Source: Gordonia lacunae (GTDB taxonomy: Bacteria > Actinomycetota > Actinomycetes > Mycobacteriales > Mycobacteriaceae). From it: DNA of 64,000 nucleotides. The notes below the pieces were generated by a model. The model was not told the origin of the DNA. It was given only the letters and a program-made list of their open reading frames with translations, and made no database searches. The stretch lies in the NCBI RefSeq assembly GCF_002149015.1, contig NZ_NGFO01000008.1:62001-126000 (forward strand), in the 5' to 3' direction. Shown in pieces: positions 38,397 to 49,926 of the stretch (position 1 is the stretch's first letter; every line of letters starts with the position of its first letter). The position numbers were made by a program, and so were the translations under genes.

Positions 38397-41300
38397 TCAG
38401 CTCAGACAACTGGGTCCGAGGAGTGCCTTGAGGTCGCCCATCAACGCCGAACTCGGCGCCACGCGCAGCGACTCGGTCAGTTTCAGCTGAGTCTGCCGCT
38501 TGTCGCTGACCAGGGTGACGTGCACGTCGGCCATGCCGGGGTGCCGGGTCAGCACCTGCTTGAGCGCGGCGACCCGATCCGGGGTGCACAGCCGGGCCGA
38601 CAGCGTGAGGGCCACGGGCTTGGTCGCTCCGGCGGTCTCGAGGTCTGGCACCGCGAGGTCGTTCGCGCTGATCATCATGCTGTCGTCACGCAGGTTCACC
38701 CGCGCCTTGATCAGCACGATGTTGTCGGCGACGATGTCCATCCCGTACGCGGTGTAGGCCCGCGGGAAGAAGTAGACCTCGACACCACCGACCATGTCCT
38801 CCAGCGTGACCGCGGCCCACGGCTCACCCTTCTTGTTCACCCGGCGCGTCACCGACGAGATGATGCCGCCGATCGTGATCTGGGCGCCGTCGGCGACGTT
38901 CCCCTCGAGCAGCGTCGAGATCGACGTGTCGGTGTGCGCGGCGATCGCGTGTTCGACGCCACTCAGTGGGTGGCCGGACACGTAGAGCCCCAACATCTCT
39001 CGTTCGATGGCGAGCTTGTGCTTGGTGTCCCATTCCTCCTCGGGGACCTTGACCGCGAACACCTCGGCCATCGAGTCGTCGGCTCCGCCGGCGTCGCCGA
39101 AGAGGTCGAACTGCCCGATCGCCTCGGCCTTCTTGGTGCCGATGACCGATTCGACGGCCTCTCCGTGCACGAGGAACAGACCCTTGCGCGGGTGCCCGAG
39201 TGAGTCGAACGCCCCGGCCTTGATCAGCGACTCGGTGACCTTCTTGCTGCACGCGGTGACGTCGATCTTGCCGAGGTAGTCGGAGAAGTTGGTGAACTTC
39301 CCCTTCTCCTCGCGCGCCGAGATGATCGACCCGACGACCCCGGACCCGACGTTGCGGATCGCGGCCAGGCCGAATCGGATGTCCTTGCCGACCGCGGCGA
39401 AGTTCCGCTGCGATTCGTTGACGTCGGGCGGCAGCACGGTGATCCCGAGCTTGCGGCAGTCGGCCAGGTAGATCGCGGCCTTGTCCTTGTCGTCGCCGAC
39501 CGAGGTCAGCAGACCGGCCATGTACTCGGCGGGATAGTTCGCCTTGAGGTAGGCGGTCCAGAAGGACACCAGTCCGTAGCCCGCGGCGTGCGACTTGTTG
39601 AACGCGTACCCGGCGAACGGCAGGACGGTGTCCCACAGCGCGGTGATCGCGGCCTGGGAGAAACCGTTGTTGCGCATTCCCTCCGCGAAGCCGTCGTAGG
39701 CCTCGTCGAGGATCTCCTTCTTCTTCTTGCCCATCGCGCGACGCAAGAGATCGGCCTGTCCGAGCGAATACCCGGCGACCTTCTGCGCGATCTGCATGAT
39801 CTGCTCTTGGTAGACGATCAGGCCGTAGGTCTCCGACAGGATCTCCTTGAGCGGCTCCTCGAGCTCCGGATGGATCGGCCGGATGTCCTGCAGACCGTTC
39901 TTGCGCTTGGCGTAGTCGGTGTGGGCGTTCACACCCATCGGGCCCGGCCGGTACAGCGCGAGGACGGCGACGATGTCCTCGAACCCGGTGGGCTGCATCA
40001 TCTTCAGGAGTTCACGCATGGCCGCGCCGTCGAGCTGGAACACACCGAGCGTGTCACCACGGGCGAGCAACTCGTAGGTCTTGGGATCCTCGAGCGGCAA
40101 GGCGTCGAGGTCGAGGTCGATGCCCCGGTTCAGCTTGATGTTCTCTAGGGCGTCACCGATGACGGTGAGGTTGCGCAGCCCGAGGAAGTCCATCTTGAGC
40201 AGACCGATGGCCTCACACGACGGATAGTCCCATCCGGTGATGATCGCGCCGTCCTGCGCGCGCTTCCACACCGGGATCGCGTCGGTCAGGGGCTCCGACG
40301 ACATGATCACCGCGCAGGCGTGGACGCCGGCGTTGCGGATCAGCCCCTCGAGCCCGATCGCGGTGTCGTAGATCTTCTTGACGTCCGGGTCGGTCTCGAT
40401 CAGGGTGCGGACCTCGGCGGCCTCGCCGAAGCGCTCGTGCTCGGGGTTGGTGATGCCCCAGACCGGGATGTCCTTGGCCATGATGGGCGGCGGGAGTGCC
40501 TTGGTGATGCGGTCGGCGATGGCGAAGCCCGGCTGACCGAACTGCACGCGCGCCGAGTCCTTGATCGCGGCCTTCGTCTTGATGGTTCCGAACGTGATGA
40601 CCTGGGCCACCTTGTCGCTGCCCCACCGGTCGGTCGCGTACCGCACCATCTCGCCTCGACGACGGTCGTCGAAGTCGATGTCGATGTCGGGCATCGACAC
40701 ACGCTCGGGGTTGAGGAATCGCTCGAAGAGCAGTCCGTGCGGGATCGGGTCGATGTTGGTGATGCCCAACGCCCAGGCCACGAGGGAGCCGGCCGCCGAC
40801 CCACGGCCCGGGCCCACCCGGATGCCGACCTCGAGTGCGTGGCGGATGAGATCGCCCACGACGAGGAAGTAGGCCGGGAACCCCATCTGGATGATGACGT
40901 CGAGTTCGTAGTTGGCGCGCTGCAGGTACTCCTCGGGTACCTCGGTGCCGGCGAACCGCCGCTCCGCGAGGCCCTTGGCGACCTCCTTGCGCAGGAACGT
41001 CTGCTGCGTCTCGCCGTCGGGCACCGGGAAGACCGGCATCCGGTCGCGGTGCGTGAAGACCTCTTTGTAGGACTGGACGCGCTCGCCGATCTCGAGGGTG
41101 TTGTCGCACGCCCCGGGGACGATCGAATCCCACTGCTCGCGCATCTCGGCCGCGGACTTCAGGTAGTAGCCGTCACCGTCGAACTTGAACCGGGTCGGGT
41201 CGGAGAGGGTCTTGCCGGTCTGCACACACAGCAGCGCCTCGTGCGCGGCGGCGTGCTCCTTGGTGACGTAGTGACAGTCGTTGGTGACGATCGGCTCGAT

Positions 41301-41939
41301 GCCCAGCTTGCGGCCGATCTCGAGCAGCCCGTCGCGCACGCGACGTTCGATCTCGAGGCCGTGCTCCATCAGCTCGAGATAGAAGTTGTCCTTGCCGAAG
41401 ATCTCCTGCCACTTCGCCGCGGCCTCGAGAGCCTCGCGGTCGTGACCGAGCCGGAGTCGCGTCTGCACCTCACCGGACGGGCAGCCCGTCGTCGCGATGA
41501 TGCCCTCGGCGTGCTCGGCGATCAGGTCCACGTCCATCCGCGACCACTTGCCGAGCTGTCCCTCGATCGACGCCAGGGACGACAGCTTGAACAGGTTGCG
41601 CAGACCGGTCGCGTTCTCGGCGACCATCGTCATGTGCGTGTACGCACCCGAGCCCGAGACGTCGTCGCTCTTCTGCTCGCGGGTGCCCCACTGGATGCGT
41701 TTGGTGTCGAACCGCGAACCGGGCGCGATGTAGGCCTCGATACCGATGATCGGCTTGATGTCGTTCTTGACCGCGGTGTTGTAGAACTCGCTGGCGCCGA
41801 ACATGTTTCCGTGGTCGGTCATGCCGATCGCGGTCATCCCCAGACGTTTGGCCTCGGCGAACAACGGGGACACCTTCGCCGCACCGTCGAGCATGGAGTA
41901 CTCGGTGTGGTTGTGCAGGTGTACAAACGAGTCCGTCAC
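38397..41939 (-). CDS. dnaE1: DNA polymerase III alpha subunit
   Basis: Replicative polymerase. The 1180 residues contain an N-terminal PHP domain ([18 protein letters not shown], with later metal-site histidines such as [11 protein letters not shown]), the palm catalytic segment [13 protein letters not shown] near residue 410, [15 protein letters not shown], a helix-hairpin-helix region, an OB domain ([22 protein letters not shown]) and a C-terminal tail with the beta-clamp region. The PHP residues look intact, consistent with PHP-exonuclease proofreading known in mycobacterial DnaE1. No intein is present. GTG 41939 follows AAGAGG. Confidence 0.97.
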   Translation of the reverse strand: MTDSFVHLHNHTEYSMLDGAAKVSPLFAEAKRLGMTAIGMTDHGNMFGASEFYNTAVKNDIKPIIGIEAYIAPGSRFDTKRIQWGTREQKSDDVSGSGAYTHMTMVAENATGLRNLFKLSSLASIEGQLGKWSRMDVDLIAEHAEGIIATTGCPSGEVQTRLRLGHDREALEAAAKWQEIFGKDNFYLELMEHGLEIERRVRDGLLEIGRKLGIEPIVTNDCHYVTKEHAAAHEALLCVQTGKTLSDPTRFKFDGDGYYLKSAAEMREQWDSIVPGACDNTLEIGERVQSYKEVFTHRDRMPVFPVPDGETQQTFLRKEVAKGLAERRFAGTEVPEEYLQRANYELDVIIQMGFPAYFLVVGDLIRHALEVGIRVGPGRGSAAGSLVAWALGITNIDPIPHGLLFERFLNPERVSMPDIDIDFDDRRRGEMVRYATDRWGSDKVAQVITFGTIKTKAAIKDSARVQFGQPGFAIADRITKALPPPIMAKDIPVWGITNPEHERFGEAAEVRTLIETDPDVKKIYDTAIGLEGLIRNAGVHACAVIMSSEPLTDAIPVWKRAQDGAIITGWDYPSCEAIGLLKMDFLGLRNLTVIGDALENIKLNRGIDLDLDALPLEDPKTYELLARGDTLGVFQLDGAAMRELLKMMQPTGFEDIVAVLALYRPGPMGVNAHTDYAKRKNGLQDIRPIHPELEEPLKEILSETYGLIVYQEQIMQIAQKVAGYSLGQADLLRRAMGKKKKEILDEAYDGFAEGMRNNGFSQAAITALWDTVLPFAGYAFNKSHAAGYGLVSFWTAYLKANYPAEYMAGLLTSVGDDKDKAAIYLADCRKLGITVLPPDVNESQRNFAAVGKDIRFGLAAIRNVGSGVVGSIISAREEKGKFTNFSDYLGKIDVTACSKKVTESLIKAGAFDSLGHPRKGLFLVHGEAVESVIGTKKAEAIGQFDLFGDAGGADDSMAEVFAVKVPEEEWDTKHKLAIEREMLGLYVSGHPLSGVEHAIAAHTDTSISTLLEGNVADGAQITIGGIISSVTRRVNKKGEPWAAVTLEDMVGGVEVYFFPRAYTAYGMDIVADNIVLIKARVNLRDDSMMISANDLAVPDLETAGATKPVALTLSARLCTPDRVAALKQVLTRHPGMADVHVTLVSDKRQTQLKLTESLRVAPSSALMGDLKALLGPSCLS

Positions 41940-41967
41940 GGCGCCTCTTCTGTCCAGATCAGTCGGT

Positions 41968-41998
41968 AGATGTCGGTTCAGTCGTCAGATGTCGGTTC
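41968..41998. repeat. Two direct repeats upstream of dnaE1
   Basis: AGATGTCGGTTC at 41968-41979 and 41987-41998, 19 bases apart, 29 bases before the dnaE1 start. They may be a regulator site or a small duplication. The rest of 41940-42169 shows no gene. Confidence 0.5.
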
Positions 41999-42169
41999 GA
42001 TCGGTGTGCGTCGGCGCCCAGGAGAGCCCTCGAGGACGTTCGGCGTGCCGGGTCCGATTCCGGGTCCACTCTAGGCGCGTGGACCGACACCTCCGGGGTG
42101 CCACTCCGGGTCGTGACGCATGGGACAGCTGTGGTACCACGGCGGCGCAGGCCACCGGGTTCTCCGCGA

Positions 42170-43702
42170 TCACAGAGTTAGGAACACGACGACGATCGCG
42201 ATCAGCAGCACCGCCGCGGTGATCGCCAGCAGGACGGGCAGCCGGTTCGACGGCGGGGGTATCGACCCGGCCGGATCGGCAGGGCTACGGGACGGCGGGC
42301 CGCTGCCCGCGATCGGCCGACCGGCGCGGCCCGGCGCGGCGCCGTCGGGTCGTAGGTGGTCGTTGCTCTGCCGAAAGGGGTTCGACGGCGGGTGCTGCCA
42401 TACCGCCGGATCGGCGCCGGTCGCCGGCCGCGATCCCTCTCCCGGACGCACCGGCCGGCCCGGCTGCGACCCTCGAGCCGGTCGCGGCCCCTCATCCGGG
42501 CGTGGCGCGCGGGCCGGACCCCGATCGGGTGGCCTGCCCGCCTGCGCACCGCGCGCCGGTGCCGCACGCTGCGTGGCTTCCAGAGCCGGGTCGGGAGTCC
42601 CGGGGCGCCCGGGCCGGGCCGGGCGCGGATCCGCGGGGATCCGACCGGCGGCCGGGGGGTGCCCGGCGGGCGGCGGTGCCGGCCGGCCGGGTCGCATGGG
42701 CATCTCCGATGGCGGGCCCGGTACGGCGCGGCCGGCCCCGTGCGTGCCGGGTAACCTGCGGATCGTCTCCGCATCGAGGTCGGCGACAGACCTCGGGCGC
42801 ACATTCCGCAGACTCGTCGCCAGGGCGTCGGCGAACTCCCGGCAACTGGCGAATCGGTCGCCGGGCGCCTTCGCCATCGCCCGGGTGACGACGGTGTCGG
42901 CCTCGGGCGAGAGTCCGGGTACGAGCTCGGACATCCGCGGCACCGGCTCTTTCAGATGCGCTCCGATGACCGCGCCGTTGTCGCGATCATCGAACGGCAC
43001 GCGACCGGTGAGCAGGTGGAACGTGGTGGCCGCCAGCGAGTACTGATCGGTCCGGCCGTCGAGTCGACCGCCCGTCAACTGTTCGGGCGAGGCGTAGGAC
43101 AGCGTGGCGAGGACCGTACCGACCGACGTGAGCGCCTCTGTCTCGTCGGACAGCTTGGCGACCCCGAAATCGGTCAGCAGAACCCGCCGCTCGTCGAATG
43201 ACGAGTCCTCGTCGACCTCGGCGAGCAGGATGTTGGCGGGTTTCACGTCGCGGTGCAGCAGTCCGCGCCGGTTGGCGTGGTCGATCCCCCGCGCCACCTC
43301 CGACACGATGTGCACCACGCGCCGTGGGGCGAGCCGCCCTCGTGCGGCGAGTTCCCGTGCACAGTCGGTTCCCGGGACGTACTGCATGGCGATCCACAGC
43401 AGATCGGCCTCCGCGGGAGCCGAGGCCGAACCGGACGACCTCGACGCCACGGGCACGGCGGCGCGACCGCGATTGAACACGGTGACGATGTTGGGGTGGT
43501 CGAGTGTCGCCGCGACCTCGGCCTCGCGCAGGAACCGGCGACGGAAATTGCTGTCGGTGAGTCCGGCCGAGGCCTTGAGCACCTTCAGGGCGTCGTACCG
43601 CGGCAGTTCGGGATGCCGGGCGAGGAAGACCGCACCCATGCCGCCGCTGCCGAGTACCCGGTCGACGCGGTACCCGGCGACGAGGGTTCCCGGCTCGAGC
43701 AC
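42170..43702 (-). CDS. Serine/threonine protein kinase, tail-anchored
   Basis: 510 residues. The N-terminal Hanks-type kinase domain (about 10-285) has the glycine loop VLGSGGMGAVFLA, ATP lysine in ALKVLKA, HRDVKPANILL and DFGVAKL. Residues about 310-480 are a Pro/Arg/Gly-rich disordered linker. A single helix (PVLLAITAAVLLIAIVVVFLTL) ends the protein, so there is no extracellular sensor domain as in PknA, PknB or PknD. An Arg/Ser/Ala insert (about 80-98) lies between the N-lobe strands. GTG 43702 is six bases after TAGATT, a leaderless promoter. Orthology to a named Pkn is uncertain. Confidence 0.88.
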   Translation of the reverse strand: MLEPGTLVAGYRVDRVLGSGGMGAVFLARHPELPRYDALKVLKASAGLTDSNFRRRFLREAEVAATLDHPNIVTVFNRGRAAVPVASRSSGSASAPAEADLLWIAMQYVPGTDCARELAARGRLAPRRVVHIVSEVARGIDHANRRGLLHRDVKPANILLAEVDEDSSFDERRVLLTDFGVAKLSDETEALTSVGTVLATLSYASPEQLTGGRLDGRTDQYSLAATTFHLLTGRVPFDDRDNGAVIGAHLKEPVPRMSELVPGLSPEADTVVTRAMAKAPGDRFASCREFADALATSLRNVRPRSVADLDAETIRRLPGTHGAGRAVPGPPSEMPMRPGRPAPPPAGHPPAAGRIPADPRPARPGRPGTPDPALEATQRAAPARGAQAGRPPDRGPARAPRPDEGPRPARGSQPGRPVRPGEGSRPATGADPAVWQHPPSNPFRQSNDHLRPDGAAPGRAGRPIAGSGPPSRSPADPAGSIPPPSNRLPVLLAITAAVLLIAIVVVFLTL

Positions 43703-43834
43703 CCTCTCAATCTAGCGGGGTGTCTCGGCGATAGTCGACCGCTCTCCGGCGTTCGACCGGCGGATACCGGCCATCTGTTCTCGGGACACACCGCGCGGCG
43801 AGTTCGGCGGGCATGTCGCCCACGAGCGGCCGGA

Positions 43835-44761
43835 TCAGGTCGCCCGCAGGATGTCGAGCGCGTGCTGCAGGTCCTCGGGATAGGACGAGGTGAACTCCAC
43901 CTGCCGACCGTCGGCGGGATGGGCGAACCCCAGCGAGCGCGCGTGCAGCCACTGGCGCTCGAGACCGAGCTTCTTCGCCAGGACCGGGTCGGCGCCGTAC
44001 GTCGGATCACCGCAACACGGGTGATGCAGGGCCGAGAAGTGGACCCGGATCTGGTGCGTACGACCGGTTTCGAGGTGCACGTCGAGCAGTGATGCTGCCG
44101 CGAACATCTCCAGGGTGTCGTAGTGGGTGACACTCGGTTTGCCGTTCGCGGTGACCGCGAACTTCCAGTCGTTGCCGCGGTGGCGGCCGATCGGCGCATC
44201 GATGGTCCCCGACGGCGGGTCGAGGTGCCCCTGGACCAGTGCGTGGTATCCCTTGTCGACGGTCCGCTGTTTGAAGGCGCGCTTGAGCAGTGTGTACGCC
44301 CGCTCGGACACCGCGACCACCATGACTCCCGAGGTGCCGACGTCGAGCCGGTGGACGATGCCCTGACGTTCATGCGCACCCGAGGTCGAGATCCGGAACC
44401 CGGCGGCGGCCAGCGCCCCGATGACCGTCGGGCCGCTCCAGCCGACGGACGGATGCGCGGCCACCCCCACCGGCTTGTCGACGACGACGATGTCGGAGTC
44501 GTGATAGATGACCTCGAGGTCCTCGACGGGCGTCGGCTCGACGCGCAGCGGTTCCTCGGGCTCGGGCAGGGTCACGTGCAGCATCGTGCCCGCGGCCAGC
44601 TTGTGGGACTTCCCCACCGCCACCCCGTCGACGACGACATCGCCGTCCTCGGCGAGGGTGGCGACGACGGTGCGCGACAGCCCGAGCATCCGCGAGACGC
44701 CGGCGTCCACGCGCATGCCGTCCAGGCCGTCGGGCACCGGCAGGAAACGCGACTCACGCAT
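43835..44761 (-). CDS. rluD: Large-subunit rRNA pseudouridine synthase, RluD family
   Basis: 308 residues: an N-terminal S4 RNA-binding domain ([30 protein letters not shown]) and a pseudouridine synthase domain with the catalytic Asp in [17 protein letters not shown], plus [32 protein letters not shown]. RluD-type enzymes modify helix 69 of 23S rRNA. ATG 44761 overlaps the lspA stop by eight bases, the lspA-rluD pairing seen across bacteria. An upstream start would extend into lspA and is less likely. Confidence 0.93.
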   Translation of the reverse strand: MRESRFLPVPDGLDGMRVDAGVSRMLGLSRTVVATLAEDGDVVVDGVAVGKSHKLAAGTMLHVTLPEPEEPLRVEPTPVEDLEVIYHDSDIVVVDKPVGVAAHPSVGWSGPTVIGALAAAGFRISTSGAHERQGIVHRLDVGTSGVMVVAVSERAYTLLKRAFKQRTVDKGYHALVQGHLDPPSGTIDAPIGRHRGNDWKFAVTANGKPSVTHYDTLEMFAAASLLDVHLETGRTHQIRVHFSALHHPCCGDPTYGADPVLAKKLGLERQWLHARSLGFAHPADGRQVEFTSSYPEDLQHALDILRAT

Positions 44762-45443
44762 GGGCACCGCCCTCGGTGCCCTCAGGGCCCGCGGTGTCGC
44801 GCTCGTCGCGCCGGTCACGCCGGGCGGCCCAGCCCGTCCGGGTGCCGTCGTAGTCGAAGCCGAGCGCCGACAGGACGACCAGCAGGATCGCGCCGCAGAC
44901 GACGGCGGAGTCGGCGACGTTGAACACCGGCCACCATCCCACCGACACGAAGTCGACCACGTGACCCTGAAGCGGTTGCGGTGCCCGGAAGATCCGGTCC
45001 ATCAGATTCCCGATGGCCCCACCGAGTACGAGTGCCAGACCGGCCACCCACCACCAGGACCGCAGGCGGCTGCTGTAGCGGATGATGACGAGGACCACCA
45101 CCAGGGCGATGATCGAGAGCACCCAGGTGTATCCGGTCGCGAGCGAGAATGCCGCCCCGCTGTTGCGGATGAGACGCAGGGTCACGAAGTCGCCGATGAT
45201 CTCCACCGGGCGTGCCGGATCCAGCGTGGCGACCGCGATCGTCTTCGTCAGCTGGTCGAGGCCCAGGATGACGAGTGCGACGCCGAGCACCGCGAGGGTG
45301 ACCTTCGGGAGCCGGCCGCTGCGCTCGCGTACAGACGTGTCGGTGTCGTCGGGTCCGGTGTCGGCCCCCGGTTCGACACTTCCGTGCGGGTCCACGTGCT
45401 CTCGATCCGTCAGGGGTTGGTCATCCACAGCATCATTGTCCAC
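44754..45443 (-). CDS. lspA: Lipoprotein signal peptidase II
   Basis: Membrane aspartyl protease that cleaves lipoprotein signal peptides after lipidation; clients here include MceD, MceE and the two lipoproteins nearby. The 229 residues include four membrane helices. Catalytic aspartates are in [12 protein letters not shown] and [12 protein letters not shown]; the conserved RNSGAAFSL is also present. The 45-residue acidic N-terminal tail is longer than in E. coli LspA. GTG 45443 is the farthest plausible start; GTG 45428 and 45395 are alternatives. Confidence 0.92.
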   Translation of the reverse strand: MDNDAVDDQPLTDREHVDPHGSVEPGADTGPDDTDTSVRERSGRLPKVTLAVLGVALVILGLDQLTKTIAVATLDPARPVEIIGDFVTLRLIRNSGAAFSLATGYTWVLSIIALVVVLVIIRYSSRLRSWWWVAGLALVLGGAIGNLMDRIFRAPQPLQGHVVDFVSVGWWPVFNVADSAVVCGAILLVVLSALGFDYDGTRTGWAARRDRRDERDTAGPEGTEGGAHA

Positions 45444-45468
45444 GACCCGTCGAATACCCTGGCTACCC

Positions 45469-46416
45469 GTGTCCCCGCATCCCCGCCGCCTCCGGTCCGT
45501 CGTCTCGTCGATCGCGGCGGCGACCGCGCTGTCGGTACTGGTCGCGGGATGCTCGTCGGACGCCGACGAGACGCCCGGCGCCGCGGGACCGAGCACGTCG
45601 GCGGGCTGCAGCACCGGCTCGCCGTCTCGTGCTGCCGGTGCGGCGCCGGTCCCGATCGCACCGGCGACGGTGACGATCGTCGACCCGGGCAACGGCGAAC
45701 GCCGGGTGCCCACGACCGCACCGGATGTCGCGACCGCCCAGTCGGTGACCCTGGTGACGACGTCGGAGGTCGCGTCACCGGGCAGCGCGGACGCCCAGAC
45801 CGTCGAGATGCCCCTCACGGCACGCTTCGGCTGCACCGATCTCGCCGACCTCGAACTCGCCCTCGGCACGGTCACATCGCCCGACCCGGCACTGAACGAG
45901 GCGATGGCGGCGATGGCCGGCGCGACGGCCGGGCTCACCCTCGGTCCGGGATATGCGCCGGTGTCGCTGCGTATCGCGCCGCCGGAGCAGGCGGGAGGCG
46001 AGGCGCGTCTCGCGGTCGAGCAGGCGCTGGTGTCGGCGTTCAACACCGCGGTGGTCCTGCCGACCGAACCCGTCGCGGTCGGTGCGACGTGGCGCAGCGA
46101 ACGGGTCATCGCGGCGGCGGCGACCGTCACCCAGACGATCGAGGCACGACTCACCTCCTGGGACGGCAACCGGCTGACCATTGACTACACGGCCGACGAG
46201 ACGCCGGTGAACTCGGTGTTCGCGATCCCCGGCGGTGGTGACAGTCTCACCATCAGCCGCTACAGCTACGCCGGCGAGGGCACGGTCACCGTCGATCTGA
46301 CCCGCGGGCTCCCGGTGTCCGGGAAGGCCACCTACCGCGGGGCCCGCGAACTCGTCGGCGCGGACCCGGGCCGTCCGCTGTTGCAGCAGACCGGCCTGTC
46401 CGTCACCTGGCGCTGA
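45469..46416 (+). CDS. Putative lipoprotein
   Basis: 315 residues with a lipoprotein signal ([19 protein letters not shown], lipobox VAGC, Cys about 28) and an Ala/Gly/Pro-rich linker to about 70. A mainly beta-rich domain follows ([49 protein letters not shown]). The pattern of 'VGATW' and a closing 'VTWR' resembles DUF6263-type lipoproteins, but I do not assign a function. GTG 45469 is eight bases after TACCCT (45455-45460), so probably leaderless. Divergent from lspA. Confidence 0.75.
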   Translation: MSPHPRRLRSVVSSIAAATALSVLVAGCSSDADETPGAAGPSTSAGCSTGSPSRAAGAAPVPIAPATVTIVDPGNGERRVPTTAPDVATAQSVTLVTTSEVASPGSADAQTVEMPLTARFGCTDLADLELALGTVTSPDPALNEAMAAMAGATAGLTLGPGYAPVSLRIAPPEQAGGEARLAVEQALVSAFNTAVVLPTEPVAVGATWRSERVIAAAATVTQTIEARLTSWDGNRLTIDYTADETPVNSVFAIPGGGDSLTISRYSYAGEGTVTVDLTRGLPVSGKATYRGARELVGADPGRPLLQQTGLSVTWR

Positions 46417-46423
46417 ACGCCGA

Positions 46424-46463
46424 CGGCCCCGGGTCGCCGACATCTGTCGGCGATCCGGGGCCG
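46424..46463 (+). terminator. Terminator after the lipoprotein gene
   Basis: A 19-bp stem (46424-46442 with 46445-46463, one G-T wobble position) starting CGGCCCCGGG and ending CCGGGGCCG, seven bases after the stop codon. It may also serve the convergent gene ending at 46542. Confidence 0.85.
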
Positions 46464-46541
46464 CGGATCACGATGTGCGAGAGACGGGCCGAAAGGCGCC
46501 GTCGCAGACGCCACTCCACTCCGTGACGAGGCGGAGAGAGG

Positions 46542-47066
46542 TCAGCTCGCGGGGGCACACATGGCGCTCTGGACCTGGTAGAGGCCGAGGAGGTTGCACA
46601 CGGTCTCGTTCGACAGCTTCCAGCGTCCGTCGTCGTAGACGATGGTCGACTCGGCGTTGGTCGGCGGGTTGCCTGCGGTCTCGATCCGGACCTTGACGCG
46701 GGCCTTGTTGGGGCCGGCGCTGATCACCGGGTTGACGAGGACCCAGTCGACGTCGGAGTTCTCGGCTCGCGCCTTGACCAGCTCGTCGAAGATCGCCGGG
46801 TCCTTCTCCGAACCCTCGACGAGCTCCACCTTCTGGGCCCGCGGGATGTTCGGGTCGACCGCCTTGTCGACCAGCTCGTTGAGGGCCGCGATCGACGGCG
46901 GGTTGCTGCCGTCGGTGATCTCGGAGCCGCCGCCGGCGGCTGCGGTGTCGGTGCTGGTGAGCGTCGGTGCGGGTGGTGCGTCGGCGTCGTCACCGCCACA
47001 GGCCGCGACGGTGGTCATCAACGCTGCCGCGATCATGGTCGCGCCCAGAAATTTCCGATACTTCAA
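46542..47066 (-). CDS. MTB12 (CFP-2)-like lipoprotein
   Basis: 174 residues with a lipoprotein signal (FLGATMIAAALMTTVAACGGD, lipobox VAAC), a short linker, and a cystatin-like helix-plus-sheet domain: SIAALNELVDKAVDPNIPRAQKVELVEG, then KDPAIFDELVKARAENSD and VKVRIETAGNPPTNAESTIVYDDGRWKLSNETVC. This is the MTB12-type C-terminal domain of mycobacterial low-molecular-weight antigens. The start is a TTG at 47066 with GAGGGAGA five bases upstream. The role is unknown; surface display is expected. Confidence 0.82.
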   Translation of the reverse strand: MKYRKFLGATMIAAALMTTVAACGGDDADAPPAPTLTSTDTAAAGGGSEITDGSNPPSIAALNELVDKAVDPNIPRAQKVELVEGSEKDPAIFDELVKARAENSDVDWVLVNPVISAGPNKARVKVRIETAGNPPTNAESTIVYDDGRWKLSNETVCNLLGLYQVQSAMCAPAS

Positions 47067-47299
47067 CGATCTCCCTCACTGTGTTCTCGGGTATGGGGTT
47101 GCGCCGGTGGGCGCTGCTCGTACCGCGATGCCGGAAGTGTCTGCCGGGTACGACCCGGCGACGGCCCACACCACTATGCCAAACGACGAGCGCTGCGGGT
47201 CCCCGGTATCGACGACAGGCACCGGCGATCCGGCCGTCCGACGGCGCCGAGCAGGCAACGCTTGACGGGCCGCCCGGGTTCCGGTGAACCTTGGGCACC

Positions 47300-48283
47300 A
47301 TGACAGGCACCCCGCCCACCGGCACCCCCGCGATCGTGCTGATCAGCACCGGAGGCACCATCGCAGCCCACCGCACCGCCGACGGCGCGGTACCCGCACT
47401 CGGTTCCGTCGAACTCCTGACCGCGGTCGGCACAACCGACACCGGTCCGGCGATCCGTACCGTCGATCTGATGTCGGTGGACAGCTCGGCGATGACGGTC
47501 GCCGACCAGTTCGCAGTGGTCCGCGCGATCGCCGACGCGCTCGCCGACCCTGCGGTCCGCGGCGTGGTGGTCACGCATGGCACCGACACGATGGAGGAGA
47601 CCGCCTTCCTCGCCGACCTGTATGCCACCGACGACCGGCCGGTGGTCTTCACCGGCGCCATGCTGCCGTCGGACTCCCCGGAGGCCGATGGTCCGACGAA
47701 CCTCGGCGCCGCGCTGGCCGCGGTCGTCGACCCGACCACCCGCGGTCGTGGCGTCCTCGTGGCCATGGGAGGTCGGCTGCTACCGGCGTGCGGTCTGTTC
47801 AAGGTGTCCACCACCGACCTCGCCGCCTTCGACACCGTGCAGGCCGGCGGTCCCGTGGACCGCCCACCGCTCTCACACCGGGTGCTGACCGGGCCGGTGC
47901 CGATCGGACGGACGGCACGGGTCGACGCCTTCACCCTCTATCCGGGAGTGTCGCCGGGTCTGATCGCCGCGTCCGTCGCCCAGAACGCCGCGGGGTTGGT
48001 CCTGGCGGCCACCGGGGCGGGGAACACCCATCCGGACATCACCGCGGAGGTGGCACTCGCCGTGCAGCGCGGGGTCATCGTCGTCGTGACCAGCCGTGTC
48101 CCCTACGGCGAGGTGTCGGCGACCTACGGCGGGGGCGGCGGTGCCGTCGATCTGCGGCGGGCCGGCGCGATCGTGTCACCCTGGTTGCGCGCACCGCAGG
48201 CGCGGATGGCCCTGATCGCCCTGGTGACCGCCGGGCACGACCTCGATGTCATCACGGATTTCTTTGTCGCCCACCACTCATGA
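47300..48283 (+). CDS. ansA: L-asparaginase, type I-like
   Basis: Hydrolyses asparagine to aspartate and ammonia in the cytoplasm. The 327 residues have both family threonine motifs: VLISTGGTIAAH near the N-terminus and VVVTHGTDTMEETAFL near residue 95, plus GAMLPSDSPEADGPTNL. No signal peptide is seen. ATG 47300 is preferred over an upstream TTG at 47291. It sits between lspA and dinB as in M. tuberculosis, supporting orthology with AnsA. Convergent with dinB (58-base gap). Confidence 0.92.
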   Translation: MTGTPPTGTPAIVLISTGGTIAAHRTADGAVPALGSVELLTAVGTTDTGPAIRTVDLMSVDSSAMTVADQFAVVRAIADALADPAVRGVVVTHGTDTMEETAFLADLYATDDRPVVFTGAMLPSDSPEADGPTNLGAALAAVVDPTTRGRGVLVAMGGRLLPACGLFKVSTTDLAAFDTVQAGGPVDRPPLSHRVLTGPVPIGRTARVDAFTLYPGVSPGLIAASVAQNAAGLVLAATGAGNTHPDITAEVALAVQRGVIVVVTSRVPYGEVSATYGGGGGAVDLRRAGAIVSPWLRAPQARMALIALVTAGHDLDVITDFFVAHHS

Positions 48284-48341
48284 GGGGTACCGCCGACATC
48301 GGCCGGCCGCGCGGGTGTCCCCCGCCGCCTGCCTCCGCGGG

Positions 48342-49916
48342 TCAGTCGGCGTCGGGGAGGTCCCATTCGAGGCTGTCGAGCGGGTTCGCCGGACAGAGCT
48401 CGGGGTCGTCGACCGGGAAGGTGCGGGTGCGTCCGGGCCCGCTCGTCCGCGTCTCGAAACGCACGGTGACGACGCCGTGACCACTGCCCTGGACCCAGCC
48501 GTGTCCGTGGTCGGGATGGGTCACGTCGGCACCCGGCCCGAAGCGTCCGACCGGCATCGAACTGCCACCCGGCGCGAAGCGCGGAGGTGCGGACGGCGAG
48601 TCCGGCTCCGGTGCGGCGAGTGCCGCGCCGACACCGTCGACCAGCGGGCCGGCCGTCTCGGCCCCGGCCACCGGCACAGGCACCGCCACCCCGTCTGCAT
48701 CCGCGGCGCCGCCGTCGGCCGTGTCGTGGTGAGTGGTCTGGACATCGCTCGCCCCCGCCGCGCCCACATCGTCGAACAAGGCGTACTGCTGGACGGCGGT
48801 GAGGCCCGAGAAGCTCACGCCGACAAGGCGGATGGCGCCGATCGAACGGGGATCGAGTGCGAGTCGCTGCGCCGTGCGCTCGAGATCGTCGAAGTCGGTG
48901 GTGGCCGTCGCGGTGGTCGCCGAGCGCGTCAGAATCGACATGTCGGATCTCTTGAGCTTCAGCACCACGGTGCGTGCGCCCCGTCCGTCGGCCCGTAGCC
49001 GGCGGTGAGCGTCGACGGCGGCCTTGCGGATGGCGGGCCGGAGCGCCTCGAGTTCGACGATGTCCTCCGCGAAGGTCGACTCGGCGCTGATCTGCTTCGC
49101 GGAGGCACGTTCGGCGACGGGCCGGTCGTCGATGCCGTGCGCGAGACGATGCAGGGCGGGTCCGACGGTGCCGCCGAGCACGGAGGCGACCTCGACCGGC
49201 GACATCGCCGCGAGGTCACCGATGGTCACGATGCCCAGGCGCGCCAGTCGATCACCCGACACGGGGCCGATGCCCCACAGCTTGCGCACCGGGAGCGAAT
49301 GCAGAAAATCCAGCTGCCCGGACGGCGGGATCACCATCACCCCATCGGGTTTGGCCATACCCGAGGCGATCTTCGCCAGCTGTTTGCCGCTCCCGAGTCC
49401 GACCGACGCCGCGAGTCCGACGTCGGACCGGATCCGGGACCGGAGCCGCTCGGCGAAATCGCGGGCCTCGTCGACCGTCGCTCCCACGAGTTCGGCCGGC
49501 TCGCCGAACGCCTCGTCGAACGACAGTGTCTCGATGATCGGCACCTCTTCGCGCACAATGCCGAAGACGCGTTTGCTGACCGTGCTGTACACCGATCCGC
49601 GCGGCGGGATGACCACGCCGGTCGGCCCGATGAGCCGACGAGCCTGGTGCATCGGCATCGCCGAACCGGCGCCGAACACGCGGGCCTCGTAGCTGGCCCC
49701 GGCAACCACCCCACGCCCGCCGGACCCGCCGACGAGGACCGGCCGGCCGCGCAGCGTCGGCCGGGTGAGCTGTTCGACGGAGGCGAAGAAGGCGTCCATG
49801 TCGAGGTGCATCACCCAACGCGGGCTGCGTTCGGCCCCCTGTCCGGCCGCCGCGATCCCGGGGTGCTGCGACACCACACCGCGTCGCTGCGGCGGTTCGG
49901 GCTCGGGACGTGACAC
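48342..49916 (-). CDS. dinB: DNA polymerase IV (Y family, DinX type)
   Basis: Translesion polymerase. The 524 residues include the palm motif [25 protein letters not shown], the second metal motif [11 protein letters not shown], a thumb helix-hairpin-helix and a little-finger domain ([18 protein letters not shown]). An Ala/Pro-rich linker (about 395-455) leads to a C-terminal beta-rich module ([25 protein letters not shown]). These extra 130 residues are typical of actinobacterial DinX-like proteins. GTG 49916 lies seven bases after TAGACT, so it may be leaderless as well as read through from the gene ten bases upstream. Confidence 0.92.
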   Translation of the reverse strand: MSRPEPEPPQRRGVVSQHPGIAAAGQGAERSPRWVMHLDMDAFFASVEQLTRPTLRGRPVLVGGSGGRGVVAGASYEARVFGAGSAMPMHQARRLIGPTGVVIPPRGSVYSTVSKRVFGIVREEVPIIETLSFDEAFGEPAELVGATVDEARDFAERLRSRIRSDVGLAASVGLGSGKQLAKIASGMAKPDGVMVIPPSGQLDFLHSLPVRKLWGIGPVSGDRLARLGIVTIGDLAAMSPVEVASVLGGTVGPALHRLAHGIDDRPVAERASAKQISAESTFAEDIVELEALRPAIRKAAVDAHRRLRADGRGARTVVLKLKRSDMSILTRSATTATATTDFDDLERTAQRLALDPRSIGAIRLVGVSFSGLTAVQQYALFDDVGAAGASDVQTTHHDTADGGAADADGVAVPVPVAGAETAGPLVDGVGAALAAPEPDSPSAPPRFAPGGSSMPVGRFGPGADVTHPDHGHGWVQGSGHGVVTVRFETRTSGPGRTRTFPVDDPELCPANPLDSLEWDLPDAD

Positions 49917-49926
49917 CCCACCGAGT

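Noticed and set aside
40320-41969. 549-residue plus-strand frame opposite dnaE1
   Set aside because: Shadow of dnaE1 with low-complexity Arg/Val/Asp content and no start signals.
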